64,000 nucleotides of DNA from MGBC114079 sp964531385 (GTDB taxonomy: Bacteria; Bacillota; Clostridia; Lachnospirales; CAG-274), in assembly GCA_964531385.1 (NCBI GenBank), contig CAZHGC010000011.1, positions 17,383 through 81,382 on the forward strand. Reading direction: 5' to 3'. Below the pieces are notes generated by a model that saw only the letters and a list, made by a program, of their open reading frames with translations, did no database searches and had not been told where the DNA came from. Positions 60,540-64,000 of the stretch are shown one piece after another. Position numbers and translations under genes: made by a program. The stretch's first letter is position 1. Each line of letters begins with the position of its first letter.

Positions 60540-63500
60540 ATGAAAAAGAATATTGATATTGGAATGGTTCTTGTTTTAAGTATGTCGGCGATTTCATCTG
60601 TTCAAACGGTTTCTGCCGAGGCAGATTCGAAAGCCGAGAATTCTTTTGATTATCTTGAGAAAATTGGGGCAGACGAGAGGGAGAGCGACTCTGAAAATTT
60701 TGAACAAGATGAAATTAAAAATTCGGAAATATGCATTAAAACTTTGGACAAAAGCGAAAGTATAAATTCGGGCAAAATTATTACGGAAAGAGTTTTTGAC
60801 AATCAAACGGTTTCATCAAGTGCCATTGATGAGGGGTCGGTTGATTTTAAGCTTAAATTTAAAAATCCTTCCGCAAAAGAAGAATTTTTGGAGAATAATT
60901 ATGTTGAAGCTTATGACGAATTGGCTTCCGGCGGGTCGGTTGGAATTGTTTCGCAGAAAATTCCGTATATTGGCTTTGATGTTTCACTTGGTGACATTGT
61001 TGTTGATAAAAGCGTTTCGACGAACGGTTTTGTTGTTTTGCAAAACGGAAAAAGCACATCAGTTTTTGGCGATAAGAAAATTATGATTTCGGGAACTTCC
61101 GACAAATTTGGCATTTTTATTTCTGACGAAATAAATTTGGATTTGGTTTTAAACGGGGTTTCACTTTCTTCGCAAAAAGGTTTTAACATTGGGGAAAATT
61201 CGAAAGTTAATTTTAAAATTATCGACAATTCTTTGAACACAATTACAAATTTTTCTAATGACGGTTTACTTAACATTTATGGCGAAACGGGAACTTTGAC
61301 AACGAAAGAGTTTTTTGGCAAAGTTGGCATTTACGGCGGTGTTGTTAAGGCAACGGAAAAGCTTGATGAAATTTCCGATGTTATTGTTACGGGCGGGTCG
61401 GTTGACATTGAAACTGATTTTGTTGTTAAAAATTCGGAATTTAGCGATGTTCGACTTAAAAAGAATGTTATTAATATTGAGGGAGTTAACTCCTCGGAGA
61501 CAGTTGTTGTTAATGCAAACGGCGAAGAATTTGTTTCAAAGACAGACGTTGGCGGAAATTTATATTTATTTTTGCCGGACAGAGACAGCAAAGTTGTTGT
61601 TAAAAATAAAAACACTGCTTTTGCGACATACATTAAACAAGGGTTTGACGGAAAGTATATTGCAAAGGAAATTTCAGAAATTAACAGGGTTGATGTTGAA
61701 GTTTCTCAAAGATTTACTTCAAACGATTTTGTTGATGTTGATTTTAAAGTTCGAATTCCTGAAAGTATGAAATATTCAGATGATTTTAATGTTGGTGTTC
61801 AATGTTTTGAAAGCGGTTGGCTTATTGACGATAAAGTTTTGGAGAAAGATTTTGCAAAAATTTCTTCTGACGAAAAAGGCGAGTATTATTCTTTTTCTGT
61901 TTGCGGTCTTGAAAACGGGAAAAACTACAAATGTAGAGTTTTTTCTGTTTGCGATGGTGATGTTGAATTTTCAGACGTTATGGATTTTAAAACCAAGAGT
62001 TCTTCCGAATTTCGGGCGGAGAACAGTTTTGATGAAATATCCGTTTCGGGTTTTGAAAAGGTTTTCAATTCTTGCGAGCAAGGCATTGACGTTAGGACAG
62101 ACGTTGATTTTGAAGTTGTTTATTATAAAGACGGCGTTAAACTTTTGAATAATCCGATTGATGCGGGGAAATATGTTGCGAAAGTTATTGTTAATGACGG
62201 CGAGCACAGATATTTTGAAAAAAACTTTGATTTTGTTATTGAAAAGGCGACACCGGAGGTTTTTGAACTTCCTTTTGTCAACAATGTTGTTAGAGGGCAA
62301 AGCATTTCTGCAGGAAAGTTTTTTGACGGCGAAATTTCCGGAATTGACGGCGAGCTTGACGGGATTTTTAAATGGAAAGACGGAGACGCTATTGTTGAAA
62401 ATTCGGGCGAATATTTTGCCGAATTTATTCCGAAAGACGAAAATTATTCAAAAATTGAGTTTTCGATTTTTGTTGAAGCGGACAACGAAAGGCACATTGA
62501 TTTTGTTACGGATTTGAACGAAAGTTTTGAAATTCAAGAGGGCAAGCTTTTAATTTTGAAAACGGAAGCGGTTGTTAACAACGGCAATTCTGTTATTTAT
62601 CAATGGTTTAAGAACGGAAAGCCGATTGACGGTGCTCTTTCGAGTATTTTGGTTATAAACGATGTTTCCGAAAAAGATAGAGGAGAATATTTTGTTGTTG
62701 CAAAGAGCCTTGACGGCTGTTTTGCGGAAAGTCGAAAATGTTTTGTTGATGTTGTTTTTGAAAGCAAAGTCGAAATTTCGGGCGGTGGAGTTAGAAAAAG
62801 CAACAAAAAAATTACTATATCCGTTGACGGCGAAACGGAAAAGGCAAGCGAGGAAAGTTCGGAAATTTATGAGGATATTTCCGAGACAACGACGGAAGAG
62901 GTTTTTGACGGCGAAAAGAAGAAAAAAAGCAAAAATTTCCTTGAAAGGCTTTTTGAGCAAGATGATTTTACAGATGATGATGAGTTTTTTGAAGAAAGCA
63001 CAGAAAGCACATCTTTTGACGAGGATTTTTCAGAAAGCGAAAGTTTTGAGGAAGAAAGTTTTGACGAAGATTTTTCCGGAGAAACAATTAAAAGAATTAC
63101 TGACGATTTACTTATTGAAATTTACGGAAAAGTTAGTTATCCTGATGACAAAACCGTTGAGGCGAGGGCAACATATCTTGGTCCGGAGATAGTTGGTGAA
63201 AAGTCGGTTTTTCAGCTTAGCGAAACGGGTTATTTTATTGAAGTTGGCAAGTATGATTTTAGCGGGAAAAGCGTTCACATTTTATCGGATAGAGACTATT
63301 CGCTTATTGTTGGAAAAAAAGCGAATTTTAACGACGTTAGATACCATTGGGCGGAAGATGACATTAATTTTATTAGTGCGTTTGAACTTATGGGAGAATG
63401 CAATGGAAACTTTTATCCGAACTCAAACGTTTCGAGGGGCGATTTTATTTTATCGCTTTACAATCTTGCAGGAAAGCCAGAACACGAGACAAACCAAAAT

Positions 63501-63863
63501 TTTTCTGACGTTTGCGAGGGCGACAAATATTTTGACGCTGTTAACTGGGCTTTTGAGCAAGGTTTTATCAAGGGCAGAAGCGAAACCGAATTTGGCATTG
63601 GGCTTAATGTTACAAGGGAGCAGGCGGCGGTTGTTATTTCAAAATATGTTGAAAGAATGGGATTTGACGTTTCTTCCGTTGGCAACATTTATTCGGACTA
63701 TTCAGACATTAGCGAATGGGCGAAAGAGGCTGTTGGAAAAGTTAGTGAATGTGGAATTATGAGCGACTTGGGGTATGGCAGATTTGAGCCGAGAGCCTTT
63801 TGTACAAGAGCCGAAACGGCAATGCTTTTGAAGAAGATTATACAATATAAAATTAGAATATAA
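60540..63863 (+). CDS. SLH domain cell-surface protein with Ig-like domains, 1107 residues
   Basis: This secreted protein has a signal peptide (about 1-26), a long N-terminal beta region with an adhesin-like, carbohydrate-binding-like fold (about 100-400) and fibronectin/Ig-like domains (about 400-650). A clear Ig domain follows (about 670-755, VIYQWFKNGKPIDGALSSIL with DRGEYFVVA). Next is a very acidic low-complexity linker (about 765-860, runs of Glu, Asp and Ser). Three SLH motifs close the protein (about 930-1107: VRYHWAEDDINFISAFELMG, YFDAVNWAFEQGFIKGRSE, SEWAKEAVGKVSECGIMSD). The C-terminal SLH triplet anchors it to the secondary wall polymer, and the acidic linker may span the wall. 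The ATG at 60540 follows AAGGAG by 7-8 bases. The role of the ectodomain is unknown; adhesion is plausible. Confidence 0.87.
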   Translation: MKKNIDIGMVLVLSMSAISSVQTVSAEADSKAENSFDYLEKIGADERESDSENFEQDEIKNSEICIKTLDKSESINSGKIITERVFDNQTVSSSAIDEGSVDFKLKFKNPSAKEEFLENNYVEAYDELASGGSVGIVSQKIPYIGFDVSLGDIVVDKSVSTNGFVVLQNGKSTSVFGDKKIMISGTSDKFGIFISDEINLDLVLNGVSLSSQKGFNIGENSKVNFKIIDNSLNTITNFSNDGLLNIYGETGTLTTKEFFGKVGIYGGVVKATEKLDEISDVIVTGGSVDIETDFVVKNSEFSDVRLKKNVINIEGVNSSETVVVNANGEEFVSKTDVGGNLYLFLPDRDSKVVVKNKNTAFATYIKQGFDGKYIAKEISEINRVDVEVSQRFTSNDFVDVDFKVRIPESMKYSDDFNVGVQCFESGWLIDDKVLEKDFAKISSDEKGEYYSFSVCGLENGKNYKCRVFSVCDGDVEFSDVMDFKTKSSSEFRAENSFDEISVSGFEKVFNSCEQGIDVRTDVDFEVVYYKDGVKLLNNPIDAGKYVAKVIVNDGEHRYFEKNFDFVIEKATPEVFELPFVNNVVRGQSISAGKFFDGEISGIDGELDGIFKWKDGDAIVENSGEYFAEFIPKDENYSKIEFSIFVEADNERHIDFVTDLNESFEIQEGKLLILKTEAVVNNGNSVIYQWFKNGKPIDGALSSILVINDVSEKDRGEYFVVAKSLDGCFAESRKCFVDVVFESKVEISGGGVRKSNKKITISVDGETEKASEESSEIYEDISETTTEEVFDGEKKKKSKNFLERLFEQDDFTDDDEFFEESTESTSFDEDFSESESFEEESFDEDFSGETIKRITDDLLIEIYGKVSYPDDKTVEARATYLGPEIVGEKSVFQLSETGYFIEVGKYDFSGKSVHILSDRDYSLIVGKKANFNDVRYHWAEDDINFISAFELMGECNGNFYPNSNVSRGDFILSLYNLAGKPEHETNQNFSDVCEGDKYFDAVNWAFEQGFIKGRSETEFGIGLNVTREQAAVVISKYVERMGFDVSSVGNIYSDYSDISEWAKEAVGKVSECGIMSDLGYGRFEPRAFCTRAETAMLLKKIIQYKIRI

Positions 63864-63879
63864 TTGGGTTGTGTTGGAG

Positions 63880-63922
63880 CAGTCACAAAAAAATGGGGAC
63901 ATTTTTTGTGGCTGTTTTTTTT
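63880..63922 (+). terminator. Terminator of the last SLH gene
   Basis: CAGTCACAAAAAAATG (63880-63895) pairs with CATTTTTTGTGGCTG (63900-63914, one G-U pair and one offset), followed by eight T. Confidence 0.8.
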
Positions 63923-64000
63923 GTTTGGGAGTGGAGCGGGGTTGGAGGTTGAGGGAAGTTTTGGGGGGTGATTGGGGTGGAGGGGAGTTTTTTAAGTTGA

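Noticed and set aside
1..64000. tRNA or rRNA genes
   Set aside because: I looked for cloverleaf-type T-loop motifs and conserved rRNA stretches on both strands and saw none.

Overview
The window is AT-rich chromosomal DNA from a Gram-positive, endospore-lineage anaerobe, most likely a member of the Clostridia. Supporting features are strong AAGGAGG ribosome binding sites, intrinsic terminators, a germination protease (gpr) divergent from rpsT, a CotS-like spore gene, S-layer homology (SLH) and copper-amine-oxidase-N surface proteins, and a Prp protease next to an L27 with a cleavable N-terminal extension. Secreted fucosidases and a dockerin-bearing pectinesterase suggest a gut or plant-polysaccharide degrader. 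A Monoglobus-like pectin specialist would fit, but that is a guess. Valine is written almost entirely as GTT in the host genes, which makes an islet at about 26.3-28.9 kb stand out.

Layout. 0-8 kb: two tandem GH95 alpha-fucosidases (the first cut by the window edge) and a CE8 pectinesterase, read as one secreted-enzyme operon. 8.4-10.4 kb: ddl-murI, which supply D-Ala-D-Ala and D-Glu for peptidoglycan. 10.5-14.9 kb: CotS-like protein, a large DUF4914 P-loop protein, a 33-residue holin-like type I toxin with a sequestered ribosome binding site, and upp. 15-17.5 kb (minus strand): FIST sensor with a small partner, and a ferritin-like protein. 17.9-22.7 kb: purC-purF-purB-purA. 23-24.1 kb (minus): an Rpn-type PD-(D/E)XK nuclease with an internal start, followed by a free-standing duplicate of its C-terminal small protein. 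24.8-26.2 kb: gdhA behind a long leader. 26.3-28.9 kb: probable acquired islet (GNAT, TrmO, MerR) partly flanked by copies of a palindromic element.

29-37 kb: two SLH surface proteins, a CtpA-type protease and pyrG. 37.4-38.6 kb: split chromate transporter. 38.6-45 kb: a WalR-type operator, a small secreted protein, yycH and yycI, an ECF S component, murA, walJ and rlmH. This is the accessory part of the wal cell-wall locus without walRK. 45.2-47.2 kb: CheC and a CheW-CZB protein. 47.3-48.3 kb: L21 leader, rplU, prp, rpmA. 48.5-50.5 kb: FlgN-like protein and a motility-associated MAF family protein. 51-52.5 kb: gpr and rpsT. 52.9-63.9 kb: a 2413-residue leucine-rich-repeat surface protein and a further SLH protein.

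The most promising unusual system is the Rpn locus. The nuclease gene carries a ribosome binding site and ATG inside its 3' end, the arrangement known from Rpn toxin/antitoxin genes-within-genes. A tandem partial duplication has freed a second copy of that small protein, and its four-residue IQQG-type repeat is expanded from one unit to five. Other strong observations are the exact WalR box in front of the yycHI operon, the new small toxin locus, and a roughly 110-bp structured repeat found at two distant intergenic sites.
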